Positions 15,011 to 23,089 of a DNA stretch of 64,000 bases are shown here, in pieces. The notes under the pieces were generated by a model. The model ran no database searches. It saw only the letters and a program-made list of their open reading frames with translations, and was not told where the DNA came from. Position numbers and translations under genes: made by a program. Position 1 is the stretch's first letter, and every line of letters starts with the position of its first letter. Origin of the DNA: CAYNQK01 sp964470375 (GTDB taxonomy: Bacteria > Spirochaetota > Spirochaetia > Treponematales > JBGSOB01); the NCBI GenBank assembly GCA_964470375.1, contig CAYYCP010000005.1, positions 1 to 64,000 of the forward strand, given 5' to 3'.

Positions 15011-16051
15011 ATGAAAAGGCTCCTTATCCTGATGGCCGTCGCGGCCCTGGCCTTGCCGCTGGCCGCCCTCCCCAAGGTGGCTGTACTCAATCCTACCATG
15101 GACAAGGGCATTGACGAGAGCGTCGGCAGCCCGGTGGTGGACAAGATACTCGAAGAGCTCCTGCGCAGCCGCAAGTTCAGCATCCTCGACCGCGCCAGCC
15201 GGGATATCATCTGGCAGGAGCGCAATTTCCAGATCACCTCCGGGGAGATCAAGCAGTCGGAGATCAAGGAAGTCGGCAAGGGCCTGGGGGCGGACTACGT
15301 GGTGATCGTCAAGGTGACCCGCGTGGGGACTCTCCTTTCCATGTCCACTACCATGGTCAACGTAGAGACACTGGAGGTGATCGCCCAGTCCTCTTCTGAG
15401 GCCAAGGATTCCGTGGAGAATCTCCTCAAACTGGCATCCTATTGCGGCGAGCAGATGGCGTTCAGTTTCGACGGGACCGCCGCGCCCCCCAAGACGGCGG
15501 TTGCGGAGGAGCCCGCCATAGAGGATTCGATAGGCCAAGCCGAGATCACCGCCATCAAAACGGATGCCCGGGTCATGCTGAAGAAGAAGCTCTTCATGTC
15601 CGCCAGCGGACAGAAGGCTATCGCGGCCAAGGTGGGCGCCCTGCCCTTGAGCGACAAGCAGGGGCTCTACCAGGAATTCAAGAAGGAGTCAGCCGGCGCC
15701 TTCTTGGGGCTCGTCGGGAATCTCCTGCCCATCGTCAAGCTCGGCTCGCTGATTCAGGGCGACATGGGCGGCTTTTTCCTCTATGGCGGCCTGGAGAGCT
15801 TGGGCATACTCCTCGTATCGGCATCTCTCGATCTGGATGATGAAAACCTTTTGGAAACCGGAGCAACTGTATTCGTTGTCAGTTACCTGGTGAGCCTCTT
15901 CCAGCCCTTCTTCTACGTGAATTCGTGGAACAAGAACTTGGCGAAGTCGCTCAGCGTGAGGGCCGTTCTGGGCGAACGCGAGAACGGACTGAGGCTGGCC
16001 GCCCGCGAATCCCCCGGACTCCTCCTGGGAAGGGTTTCGTATAGGTATTGA
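15011..16051 (+). CDS. Exported protein: CsgG/LpoB-like N-terminus fused to a spirochaetal P13-like membrane region
   Basis: This 346-residue protein has a signal peptide (MKRLLILMAVAALALPLAA) without a lipobox Cys. Residues about 22-150 resemble the CsgG / penicillin-binding-protein-activator LpoB fold (PKVAVLNPTMDKGIDESVG, KFSILDRASRDIIW, GKGLGADYVVIVKVTRVG). After an acidic linker, residues about 185-325 carry hydrophobic segments (AGAFLGLVGNLLPIVKLGSL, FFLYGGLESLGILLVSASL, ATVFVVSYLVSLFQPFFYVN) ending in an NSWNKNLAKSL-type tail. This resembles the P13 family of spirochaetal membrane proteins, which supports the taxonomic guess. The match is by eye, not by alignment. The gene is monocistronic, with an extended -10 promoter and a strong terminator. 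Confidence 0.7.
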   Translation: MKRLLILMAVAALALPLAALPKVAVLNPTMDKGIDESVGSPVVDKILEELLRSRKFSILDRASRDIIWQERNFQITSGEIKQSEIKEVGKGLGADYVVIVKVTRVGTLLSMSTTMVNVETLEVIAQSSSEAKDSVENLLKLASYCGEQMAFSFDGTAAPPKTAVAEEPAIEDSIGQAEITAIKTDARVMLKKKLFMSASGQKAIAAKVGALPLSDKQGLYQEFKKESAGAFLGLVGNLLPIVKLGSLIQGDMGGFFLYGGLESLGILLVSASLDLDDENLLETGATVFVVSYLVSLFQPFFYVNSWNKNLAKSLSVRAVLGERENGLRLAARESPGLLLGRVSYRY

Positions 16052-16110
16052 CAAGGGCCGTCGAGGTCACGAACTGCCCGGGCGTATAATGGTCTGGGCT
16101 ATAGAAGGCG

Positions 16111-16144
16111 AAAAAAAACGGGTCCACGGGGACCCGTTTTTTTT
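16111..16144. terminator. Strong bidirectional intrinsic terminator between convergent genes
   Basis: ACGGGTCC (16118-16125) pairs with GGACCCGT (16130-16137) around a 4-nt loop. It is flanked by A8 on the left and T8 on the right, so it works for both the CsgG/P13-like gene and the convergent lipoprotein gene. Confidence 0.9.
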
Positions 16145-16176
16145 GTCAGATGAGAAGCCTGCCGTAGGCCGGTGCT

Positions 16177-16545
16177 TCACTTCACCACTTGGCCGCTGAC
16201 CTCTATGTAGTCCATATTCAGTACGCCGCCGGTGACATAGCGGATGATAAGGCTGAGGAAGTCGAAGCCGTGGGTGATGGTGATGTTGGTGGCTCCGCGG
16301 CCGCCGGCCTCGGAGATAGCCGGCTCGATTAGGTCGTCAAGCTCCTCGTTGGTCTTGTTGCCCAGGGTCAAGAGCGAGGGATGCAGAATGTAGGTCAGGC
16401 GGCCCTTGGCGCTGAATTCGCTGGTGGCCTTGCCCGGCATGTCGCCGTAGGACAGCTTGCCGTTGGCGGTGCCGTAGTTGATCGAGCACCCGGAGACCAG
16501 GAGGACGGCCAGGACGGCCAGCAGGACCAGGATGGTCTTTTTCAT
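16177..16545 (-). CDS. Small lipoprotein
   Basis: This 122-residue protein has a lipoprotein signal peptide MKKTILVLLAVLAVLLVSGC, with the lipidation Cys at position 20. The mature part has Gly-rich N-terminal segments (TANGKLSYGDMPGKA), a helix (NKTNEELDDLIEPAISEAGG) and a beta-rich end (NITITHGFDF, MDYIEVSGQVV). I recognise no family. Its ATG overlaps the stop of the upstream membrane-protein gene (ATGA), with GGAGT upstream, so the two are translationally coupled and probably act together in the envelope. It ends near the bidirectional terminator. Confidence 0.75.
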   Translation of the reverse strand: MKKTILVLLAVLAVLLVSGCSINYGTANGKLSYGDMPGKATSEFSAKGRLTYILHPSLLTLGNKTNEELDDLIEPAISEAGGRGATNITITHGFDFLSLIIRYVTGGVLNMDYIEVSGQVVK

Positions 16546-17069
16546 TGCGATACTCCTTTTCCCGTATATTTCCCGGCGCGATAGGCGCCGGAATAGGCTA
16601 TGAAGGGCAGGAACCCCTGCCGGGAGGACCAGCGTAGGCCCAATGCGAGCCCTACAAGATTCGGCGTGAAGAAGAAGAGGGCCCCGCCGGACATGTCGAT
16701 ACGCGTGGCCGGCTCGAAGGGAAAGGCCGCATCCATGAAGGCCTGGAAACCCAGGAGAGGATTTCCATTCTGGCCTATGAGTTCCCAGATAGGGACACCC
16801 AATCCGGCCTGCAGGGCGAATACCCCGTTTGGAAGGAAGACCGCCCCGCCGCGAAATCTGATGAAAAATGCGCCAGGATCCCATGAGAATATGAGCGAAA
16901 TGCGGGCAACGTCCGCATGCACCGAGAAAAGGGTCGAGGAGTCGCCTTGTAAGGCGCCTAAGTATAGGCCGGCCTCGGTATCTATGCCGATGAAAGGCCG
17001 CTTGTCCCAGGCTGCAAGAGAACCGGCGCTCATAACGAGAGACACCATCAGGATTGTCCTTGGTGGCAT
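16542..17069 (-). CDS. Small probable outer-membrane beta-barrel protein
   Basis: This 175-residue protein has an N-terminal signal (PPRTILMVSLVMSAGSLAAW). Alternating aromatic and Gly-rich strands follow (FIGIDTEAGLYLGAL, FFIRFRGGAVFLPNGVF, LVGLALGLRW), the look of an eight-stranded barrel. The methionine at 17069 is chosen because the signal peptide starts there; the frame extends upstream to 17168 but the added residues are charged and not signal-like. The downstream small lipoprotein overlaps its stop by 4 nt. Function unknown. Confidence 0.65.
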   Translation of the reverse strand: MPPRTILMVSLVMSAGSLAAWDKRPFIGIDTEAGLYLGALQGDSSTLFSVHADVARISLIFSWDPGAFFIRFRGGAVFLPNGVFALQAGLGVPIWELIGQNGNPLLGFQAFMDAAFPFEPATRIDMSGGALFFFTPNLVGLALGLRWSSRQGFLPFIAYSGAYRAGKYTGKGVSQ

Positions 17070-17220
17070 CCGGGATGAAAAAATACAGCGAATTTTTCTG
17101 TACCGCCTATATGCAAAATGATTATCGTCCATAGAAACACTAGTGTCAAGTGAGCGCGTTCCAGACAAGACTCGGGGAGCCTGTCATTGTATTCCGGAAA
17201 TTTACCCCTTTGTAAAATTC

Positions 17221-17249
17221 TTGTGTCGATATGCAAAATATGCTAGGCT
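17221..17249 (+). promoter_or_regulatory. Candidate promoter of the opp operon
   Basis: TTGTGT (17221-17226), a 17-bp spacer and TAGGCT (17244-17249) preceded by TGC, giving an extended -10. The oppA start is 93 nt downstream behind AGGAGG. The TGCTA core recurs in several other candidate promoters of this window. Confidence 0.4.
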
Positions 17250-17341
17250 GTTGCGGTGAAGCCGCGATGCCGGCTGCCTAAGCGAACGGTTTTCAAAAAG
17301 AGAAAACCGCCCTATTCATCCGAGATGCAGGAGGTTGAGAA

Positions 17342-18949
17342 ATGCTGAAGAAGGTTATCCTCTTCACCGCGCTGCTCGTCGCGGCGCTTCTCTTCGTGGC
17401 ATGCCCCGCCGCCCAAAAGGGCCCGGGCGTCGAATTGAACGTGAACATCGGCAGCGAGCCGCCCGAGATGGATCCCCAGATCACCACCGACACCGTATCC
17501 ATCCAGATCATCAATATGGTCTTCGAGGGCCTGGTGCGCTACGGCAAGGACGGCGGCTACATTCCCGGCATGGCCGAGAAATGGGATGTCTCCCCCGACG
17601 GCAAGACGTACACCTTCACCCTCCGCAAGGGCATCAAGTGGTCCAACGGTACGCCCGTGACCGCTGCGGATTTCGAGTACGGTATCAAGCGCGCCCTGGA
17701 TCCCAAGACCGCATCCCAGTACGCCTACATCCTCTACGACATCAAGAACGCGGAGAAGGCCAACGCCGGCGAGATCGACGTGGACCAGGTCGGAGTGGAG
17801 GCCAGCGGCAACAAGGTTGTCTTCACCCTTGAGCGGCCCCTGCCCTACTTCCTGTCCATCCTGACCTTCCCCACCGCCATGCCCTGCAACCAGAAGTTCG
17901 TGGAGTCCCTGGGCGGATCGGGCTACGGCGCCGACGCCGACAAGCTCATCTACAACGGCCCCTGGACGATCAAGGAGTGGACCCACGACGACCACGTCAC
18001 CCTGGCCAAGAACCCCAATTACTGGAATAAGAAGGAAATCAAGCTCGACACCGTCAACATGGCCATGATCTCCGACTCCAACACCGCCATCCAGATGTTC
18101 TTCGACGGCCAGTTCGACATCATCGGCATAGTCGGCACGCGCAAGCAGGACTTCGTCGATAAGGGTTATCCGATCAACACCTATTCCGACGGTGCCTGCT
18201 TCTACCTGGAGTTCAATACCACCGATAAGCTCCTCAAGAACGCCAACATCCGCAAGGCTCTGTCCTATGCCGTGGATCGCAAGGCTTTCGTCACTGACGT
18301 CCTCAAGGACGCCTCTCAGCCGGCACTGGCCTACGTAGTGCCCATCCTCCCCGGCAGCAAGGGCAGCTTCCGCTCCGAGGTGGGCGACTTGATCAAGGAC
18401 AACGATCCCGCGGCCGCCAAGGCGGCCTGGGAGACCGGGCTCAAGGAGCTGGGCCTGAGCGGCAAGCAGAAGATGTCTATGCTGGTGGACGACTCCGACC
18501 GCGCCAAGGCCATGGGTGCCGCCCTCCAGGAGATGTGGCGCAAGAATCTCGGCGTGGACGTAGTCATCGAGCCCCTGCCCTTCAAGGCGCGCCTGCAGAA
18601 GATGACCGATAAGGACTTCCAGATCGTCTTCGCCGGCTGGGGTCCGGACTATAACGATCCCATGACCTTCATCGATGTTTTCCTCTCCGGCAGCGGCAAC
18701 AACCACACCTACTTCGCCAACGCCACCTACGATGACCTGGTCAAGAAGGCCAAGGCCGAGCCTAATGCCGAGACCCGGATGAACTACATGAAGGACGCCG
18801 AGCGTCTCCTTATGCAGGAAATGCCCATCGCCCCGATCTACTTCCGCTACCGCTGGTGGACCACCCAGGAAGGAATCAGCGGAGTCGTGCGCCGCGCCAT
18901 CGGCGGGGATCCGGATCTCTACTGGACCACTAAGACCGTAAAGAAGTAA
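17342..18949 (+). CDS. oppA: Oligopeptide ABC transporter substrate-binding lipoprotein
   Basis: This 535-residue SBP_bac_5 family protein has a lipobox LLFVAC with Cys21. Family features are SEPPEMDPQITTDTVSIQI near the N-terminus, MAEKWDVSPDGKTYTFTLRK, FEYGIKRALDP, NPNYWNKKEIKLDTVNM, IRKALSYAVDRKAFV and the C-terminal WGPDYNDPMTFIDVF. The mature protein would sit on the outer face of the cytoplasmic membrane and deliver peptides to OppBC. AGGAGG lies 7 nt before the ATG. It is the first gene of a complete oppABCDF set. A GC-rich, hairpin-filled spacer separates it from oppB, which fits the usual need for more binding protein than permease. Confidence 0.95.
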   Translation: MLKKVILFTALLVAALLFVACPAAQKGPGVELNVNIGSEPPEMDPQITTDTVSIQIINMVFEGLVRYGKDGGYIPGMAEKWDVSPDGKTYTFTLRKGIKWSNGTPVTAADFEYGIKRALDPKTASQYAYILYDIKNAEKANAGEIDVDQVGVEASGNKVVFTLERPLPYFLSILTFPTAMPCNQKFVESLGGSGYGADADKLIYNGPWTIKEWTHDDHVTLAKNPNYWNKKEIKLDTVNMAMISDSNTAIQMFFDGQFDIIGIVGTRKQDFVDKGYPINTYSDGACFYLEFNTTDKLLKNANIRKALSYAVDRKAFVTDVLKDASQPALAYVVPILPGSKGSFRSEVGDLIKDNDPAAAKAAWETGLKELGLSGKQKMSMLVDDSDRAKAMGAALQEMWRKNLGVDVVIEPLPFKARLQKMTDKDFQIVFAGWGPDYNDPMTFIDVFLSGSGNNHTYFANATYDDLVKKAKAEPNAETRMNYMKDAERLLMQEMPIAPIYFRYRWWTTQEGISGVVRRAIGGDPDLYWTTKTVKK

Positions 18950-18957
18950 TCGTGCGC

Positions 18958-19039
18958 GGCGCGCCCCGGGAAAGCCCCGGGCGCGCCGGCACACCGGGAA
19001 ACGCAACGCGCCCGCGAGGCGGCCCGCCCCGGGCGCGTT
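18958..19039 (+). repeat. Tandem GC-rich hairpins between oppA and oppB
   Basis: Hairpin 1: GGCGCGCCCCGGG (18958-18970) with CCCCGGGCGCGCC (18975-18987), about 12 bp with one bulge. Hairpin 2: a perfect 10-bp stem AACGCGCCCG (19005-19014) with CGGGCGCGTT (19030-19039). Shorter palindromes follow up to about 19085. No T runs are present. They probably stabilise the 3' end of the oppA mRNA or partly attenuate downstream transcription. Confidence 0.7.
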
Positions 19040-19116
19040 CGCGTATTCCACGGAATCCCGCGGAGCGAGCGGGGCCCGCCGCGGCATGCGCGCAGGGCCG
19101 TAATACGGAGCCAACA

Positions 19117-20088
19117 GTGCAATTACTGAGATACATCGTAAGGCGCGTGGGTATTTCGCTGGTCACCCTGTACGTAGTGGTGACGGCCACTTTTTTCTTG
19201 ATGAACATGATGCCCGGCGACCCCTTCATCGGCAATAAGGCCGTACCCAAGGCCATCAAGGACAATCTCTACGCCAAGTACGGCCTGGATCAACCCATCC
19301 TGACACGCTACGCCATCTACATGAAGAACATTCTCAAAGGCGACCTGGGCTTATCTATGACGTACAAGAACAGGCGCGTCATCGACATCATAAAGCAGAA
19401 TTTTCCGGTCTCGGCCGACTTAGGCATCCGCTCGCTGATATTCGGTTTGAGCGGCGGCATCCTCCTGGGGATATTGGCGGCCCTGAACCATAACAAGGGC
19501 TGGGATTCGGTCTCTATCATCATCGCGGTGATAGGAGTGTCCCTGCCCGCCTTTGTGATAGGGTATATCGTCCAGTTCCTCTTGGCGGTCAAGCTGAACG
19601 ACCTCATCGAATTTCTCTTCCATGTCAAGGTCAAGATATTCCCCATCGCCCGCTGGGGCACTTTCGCTCATACCATCTTGCCCTCTTTTACGCTGGGCCT
19701 GGGCTCGTTGGCCATCGTGTCGCGGATGATGCGCACTTCCATGCTGGACGTGCTCAATCAGGATTACATCAAGACCGCCAAGGCCAAGGGCCTGTCCATG
19801 TTCCAGGTCACCCTGAAGCACACTATCCGCAATGCCATCCTACCTGTAGTGACCATCCTGGGACCCCTGACCGCGGCCATCCTCACCGGAACCTTTATAG
19901 TGGAGCGGGTCTTTGCCATACCCGGCCTGGGGAAGCACTTCATACAGAGCATACAAATGTACGATTACACCATGATCATGGGGCTGACGATCTTTTACTG
20001 CGCTTTTTACGTGATCATGATCATGGTCATGGACATCGCCTACGGGCTGATAGACCCGCGTATCCGTTTGTCGAAAGGAAAGGCCTAG
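19117..20088 (+). CDS. oppB: Oligopeptide ABC transporter permease OppB
   Basis: This 323-residue inner-membrane permease begins LLRYIVRRVGISLVTLYVVVTATFF, typical of OppB/DppB. It has the NMMPGDPF segment, and the EAA loop region reads DYIKTAKAKGLSMFQVTLKHTIRNA. It then ends with a helix pair and DIAYGLIDPRIR. The GTG at 19117 is chosen: GGAG lies 7 nt upstream and the OppB N-terminus starts here. The 55 upstream in-frame codons (from 18952) encode Arg/Gly/Pro-rich sequence from the hairpin spacer and are not real protein. oppC starts 1 nt after the stop. Confidence 0.93.
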   Translation: MQLLRYIVRRVGISLVTLYVVVTATFFLMNMMPGDPFIGNKAVPKAIKDNLYAKYGLDQPILTRYAIYMKNILKGDLGLSMTYKNRRVIDIIKQNFPVSADLGIRSLIFGLSGGILLGILAALNHNKGWDSVSIIIAVIGVSLPAFVIGYIVQFLLAVKLNDLIEFLFHVKVKIFPIARWGTFAHTILPSFTLGLGSLAIVSRMMRTSMLDVLNQDYIKTAKAKGLSMFQVTLKHTIRNAILPVVTILGPLTAAILTGTFIVERVFAIPGLGKHFIQSIQMYDYTMIMGLTIFYCAFYVIMIMVMDIAYGLIDPRIRLSKGKA

Positions 20089-20089
20089 G

Positions 20090-21004
20090 ATGGAACTGAC
20101 GAAAGAGTCCTTCCTCCCAGTCGCTAAGGACCTTAAGGCCAGCCAGGCTCTGGTTCGGCCCTCCCTGTCCTACTGGAAGGACGCCTGGCGAAGGCTCAAA
20201 AAGAACAAAGTGGCCATGATCAGCATGTGGTTCCTGGTCTTCATGGCCTTGGTGGCCATAATCGGTCCGATCATCTTTTCCAACTACCGGGAGCAGACCC
20301 TCAACGAGAGCTTCACCAAACCCAATGCCAAGTACTGGTTCGGCACGGACGACCTGGGCAGGGACCAATTCGCGCGCGTGCTGCGCGGATCAAGGGTGTC
20401 CCTCTTCATCGGTATAACGGTGTCCCTGATATGTCTGGTTATCGGTGTGGTCTACGGCGGCATATCGGGCTACTTCGGGGGCACCATTGTGGACGACATC
20501 ATGATGCGCATAGTGGATGTGCTGTCCACCATCCCGGACTTGATCGTTTTGATTCTCCTTCTTGTGGTTCTTGATCCAGGCATTGGCACCCTCATGCTGG
20601 CCCTGTCCTTGACCGGCTGGCAGGGCATGGCACGCCTTGTGCGCGGCCAGGTTCTGCAGATCAAGGAATCGGACTTCGTGTTGGTGTCGCGGGTGATCGG
20701 CGCCAGCCCCTTCCGGATCGTAGTAAGGCACCTCATCCCCAACGCCATCGGCCCCATCATCGTCCGGCTTACCATGAGTATCCCGGCTATCATCTTCACC
20801 GAGGCCTTCCTCAGCTTCATCGGCCTGGGCGTGCGGGTGCCTGAGGCGAGCTGGGGCAACCTAGCCGACCAGGGCGCCCAGTATTTCCCCACCCGCCTGT
20901 ACCTGTTCTTCATCCCCGCGGCCTTTATCAGCCTGACCATGCTGGCCTTCAACATGTTCGGAGACGGCTTGCGCGACGCCCTAGATCCCAAGATGAGGAA
21001 GTAG
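20090..21004 (+). CDS. oppC: Oligopeptide ABC transporter permease OppC
   Basis: This 304-residue permease has a cytoplasmic N-terminus, a first TM (VAMISMWFLVFMALVAIIGPIIF), then FGTDDLGRDQFARVLRGSRVSLFIG, the standard OppC/DppC signature after the periplasmic loop. The EAA motif lies in FVLVSRVIGASPFRIVVRHLIP, and FLSFIGLGVRVPEASWGNL is the conserved C-terminal segment. It pairs with OppB to form the channel. The start codon follows the oppB stop by 1 nt, so coupling is likely. Confidence 0.95.
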   Translation: MELTKESFLPVAKDLKASQALVRPSLSYWKDAWRRLKKNKVAMISMWFLVFMALVAIIGPIIFSNYREQTLNESFTKPNAKYWFGTDDLGRDQFARVLRGSRVSLFIGITVSLICLVIGVVYGGISGYFGGTIVDDIMMRIVDVLSTIPDLIVLILLLVVLDPGIGTLMLALSLTGWQGMARLVRGQVLQIKESDFVLVSRVIGASPFRIVVRHLIPNAIGPIIVRLTMSIPAIIFTEAFLSFIGLGVRVPEASWGNLADQGAQYFPTRLYLFFIPAAFISLTMLAFNMFGDGLRDALDPKMRK

Positions 21005-21009
21005 CCGAT

Positions 21010-22017
21010 ATGATGCTTGAAGTGAAGGACCTGCGGGTTTCTTTCGATACATACGCAGGTGAGGTACAGGCGGTGCGCGGGGTGAGCTTCTCCCTGGACA
21101 AGGGCGAAGTGCTGGCAATAGTCGGCGAATCCGGCTGCGGCAAGTCAGTCACCTCCCAGGCCATAATGGGCCTGGTGTCGAAACCGGCTGGGCGGATCAA
21201 GTCCGGCTCGATCGTCTTGAATGGCCGCGACCTGACCAAGATCAACGAGCGTGAATACCAGTCGGTGCGGGGCAGCGAGGTGGGCATGATCTTCCAAGAT
21301 CCCATGACCTCCCTCAATCCTACTATGACCATAGGCGCCCAGATAGCTGAGGGGATAATCCGACACCAGAAACTCAAACGCAAGGAGGCCATGGCCAGGG
21401 CTGTGGACATGCTCAAGCTGGTGGAGATACCTAACCCGGAACAGCGCGCCCGCCAATATCCGCATGAGTTCTCCGGCGGCATGCGCCAGCGCGCCATGGT
21501 GGCCATAGCCTTGGCCTGCCATCCCGGTTTACTCATAGCCGACGAGCCCACCACCGCCTTGGACGTCACTATCCAGGCCCAAGTACTGGACCTGATGCGG
21601 CACCTCAAGGAGCAGTTGGGCATGGCCATTATCATGATCACCCATGACTTAGGCGTGGTCGCGAATATCGCCCAACGCGTTATGGTCATGTACGCAGGTC
21701 TGATCGTCGAGGAAGGCGGGCTGGACGATATCTACTATAAGTCACGGCATCCGTATACCTGGGGATTGATGAACTCTGTGCCCCGCATGGACTGGGATAA
21801 GGAGCGCAAGCTGGCATCCATAGAGGGCACGCCCCCGGATCTCTTCAATCCGCCCCCCGGCTGTCCATTCGCCGACCGTTGTGATTGGGCCATGCGCGTT
21901 TGCAGGGAGGCCATGCCGGAAGCCTACCCGGTCGGTGACGGACACCGCTGTTCGTGCTGGCTCATGCACCCGGACGCGCCAAAGGTGGCGGTACCCTTTG
22001 CCAGGGAGGCATCCTGA
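21010..22017 (+). CDS. oppD: Oligopeptide ABC transporter ATPase OppD
   Basis: This 335-residue ATPase has Walker A GESGCGKS, Q-loop MIFQDPMTSLNP, signature FSGGMRQRAMVAIALACHP, Walker B LLIADEPTTALD, and a switch His in MITHDLGVV. The Opp/Dpp-type C-terminal extension has the Cys-rich motif GCPFADRCDWAMRVC, which in this family can bind a 4Fe-4S cluster. It starts 5 nt after oppC. Two ATG codons are adjacent at 21010 and 21013. Confidence 0.95.
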   Translation: MMLEVKDLRVSFDTYAGEVQAVRGVSFSLDKGEVLAIVGESGCGKSVTSQAIMGLVSKPAGRIKSGSIVLNGRDLTKINEREYQSVRGSEVGMIFQDPMTSLNPTMTIGAQIAEGIIRHQKLKRKEAMARAVDMLKLVEIPNPEQRARQYPHEFSGGMRQRAMVAIALACHPGLLIADEPTTALDVTIQAQVLDLMRHLKEQLGMAIIMITHDLGVVANIAQRVMVMYAGLIVEEGGLDDIYYKSRHPYTWGLMNSVPRMDWDKERKLASIEGTPPDLFNPPPGCPFADRCDWAMRVCREAMPEAYPVGDGHRCSCWLMHPDAPKVAVPFAREAS

Positions 22018-22018
22018 A

Positions 22019-22993
22019 GTGAGCGATATCATCAGCGTCAAGGGGCTAAAGAAATATTTCCATCTTCCCGGCGGGCACGTCCTTAAGGCCATAGACGGCG
22101 TCAGCTTCTCCATCAAAGAAGGCGAGACATTCGGTCTAGTGGGAGAGTCCGGCTGCGGCAAGACAACCACCGGAAGGGTGATCGTGAGGCTCTACGAGCC
22201 GAGCGGGGGTCACGTCATCTACAAGGGCAAGGACGTTTTCAAGCTGACCGGGCAAGAATCTAAGGAATTCTGCCGCGAAGTACAGATGATCTTCCAGGAT
22301 CCCTACGCATCCCTTGACCCGCGCACCACGGTGGAGGACATCATAGCGGAGGGCATAGACGTGCACCGGATGTACCGTGGGAGCAGGCGCCGCGAGCGTG
22401 TAATGGAACTGCTAGAGCACGTGGGACTGAATAGGGAGCACGCCGGCCGCTTCCCCCACGAATTCTCCGGCGGTCAAAGGCAGAGGATAGGCATAGCCCG
22501 GGCCCTGGCCTCGGAGCCGAGATTCCTCATCTGCGATGAGCCCATATCGGCCCTAGACGTCTCCATCCAGGCGCAGATTGTCAATCTCCTCATCCGCCTC
22601 CAGCGAGAGCTGAGCCTGACGTATCTCTTCATCGCCCACGACTTGTCCATGGTCAAGTACATCTCAGACAGGGTGGGAGTGATGTATCTAGGCGCCCTGG
22701 TGGAAGTGGCACCTTCGAGCAAGCTCTACTCCCAACCCATGCATCCCTACACCCAGGCCCTCTTATCGGCCATACCGGTGCCGGATCCGCGCATCGAGCG
22801 AGAGCGCAAGCGGACAATCCTCCAGGGTGAGGTGCCCAGCCCCATTAACGTGCCGCCGGGCTGTAAATTCGTAAAGCGCTGTCCCAAGGCCATGGATATC
22901 TGCGCCAAGAAGACCCCTGAGCTGGTGGAGCACTCCGAGGGGCACAGATGCGCCTGCTTCCTTTATTCTCAGGAGTCTAAGGAAGGCAACTGA
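22019..22993 (+). CDS. oppF: Oligopeptide ABC transporter ATPase OppF
   Basis: This 324-residue partner ATPase of OppD has Walker A GESGCGKT, MIFQDPYASLDPR, signature FSGGQRQRIGIARALASEP, Walker B FLICDEPISALD, and FIAHDLSMVKYISDRVGVMY. The C-terminal Cys-containing motif GCKFVKRCPKAMDIC is the OppF/DppF extension. The GTG at 22019, 1 nt after the oppD stop, gives the expected N-terminus (SDIISVKGLKKYF); the longer frame from 21881 overlaps oppD and is not needed. GGGAGG lies upstream. A strong terminator follows. Confidence 0.94.
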   Translation: MSDIISVKGLKKYFHLPGGHVLKAIDGVSFSIKEGETFGLVGESGCGKTTTGRVIVRLYEPSGGHVIYKGKDVFKLTGQESKEFCREVQMIFQDPYASLDPRTTVEDIIAEGIDVHRMYRGSRRRERVMELLEHVGLNREHAGRFPHEFSGGQRQRIGIARALASEPRFLICDEPISALDVSIQAQIVNLLIRLQRELSLTYLFIAHDLSMVKYISDRVGVMYLGALVEVAPSSKLYSQPMHPYTQALLSAIPVPDPRIERERKRTILQGEVPSPINVPPGCKFVKRCPKAMDICAKKTPELVEHSEGHRCACFLYSQESKEGN

Positions 22994-23015
22994 GAAATAC
23001 CTATTTGAAAATGCG

Positions 23016-23046
23016 AAGGCCGCCCTAAGGGCGGCCTTTCTTTTAT
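23016..23046 (+). terminator. Intrinsic terminator of the opp operon
   Basis: AAGGCCGCCC (23016-23025) pairs perfectly with GGGCGGCCTT (23029-23038) around a 3-nt loop and runs into TTTCTTTTA. It lies between oppF and the convergent adenylate cyclase gene. Confidence 0.92.
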
Positions 23047-23089
23047 CCGGGAAAATGAAGGATGCGTAGGGTGAGCGACGGAGAGAAGT

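Noticed and set aside
16085..16144. TATAAT followed shortly by a terminator, possible small RNA gene
   Set aside because: The nearest TTGACA is 31 bp away, and a transcript would consist of little more than the terminator. It is explained as the bidirectional terminator of the convergent genes.
18952..19116. 55-residue N-terminal extension of OppB
   Set aside because: It is encoded by the GC-rich hairpin spacer, has Arg/Gly/Pro-rich non-membrane composition and ends at a GTG with a good ribosome-binding site where known OppB proteins begin.
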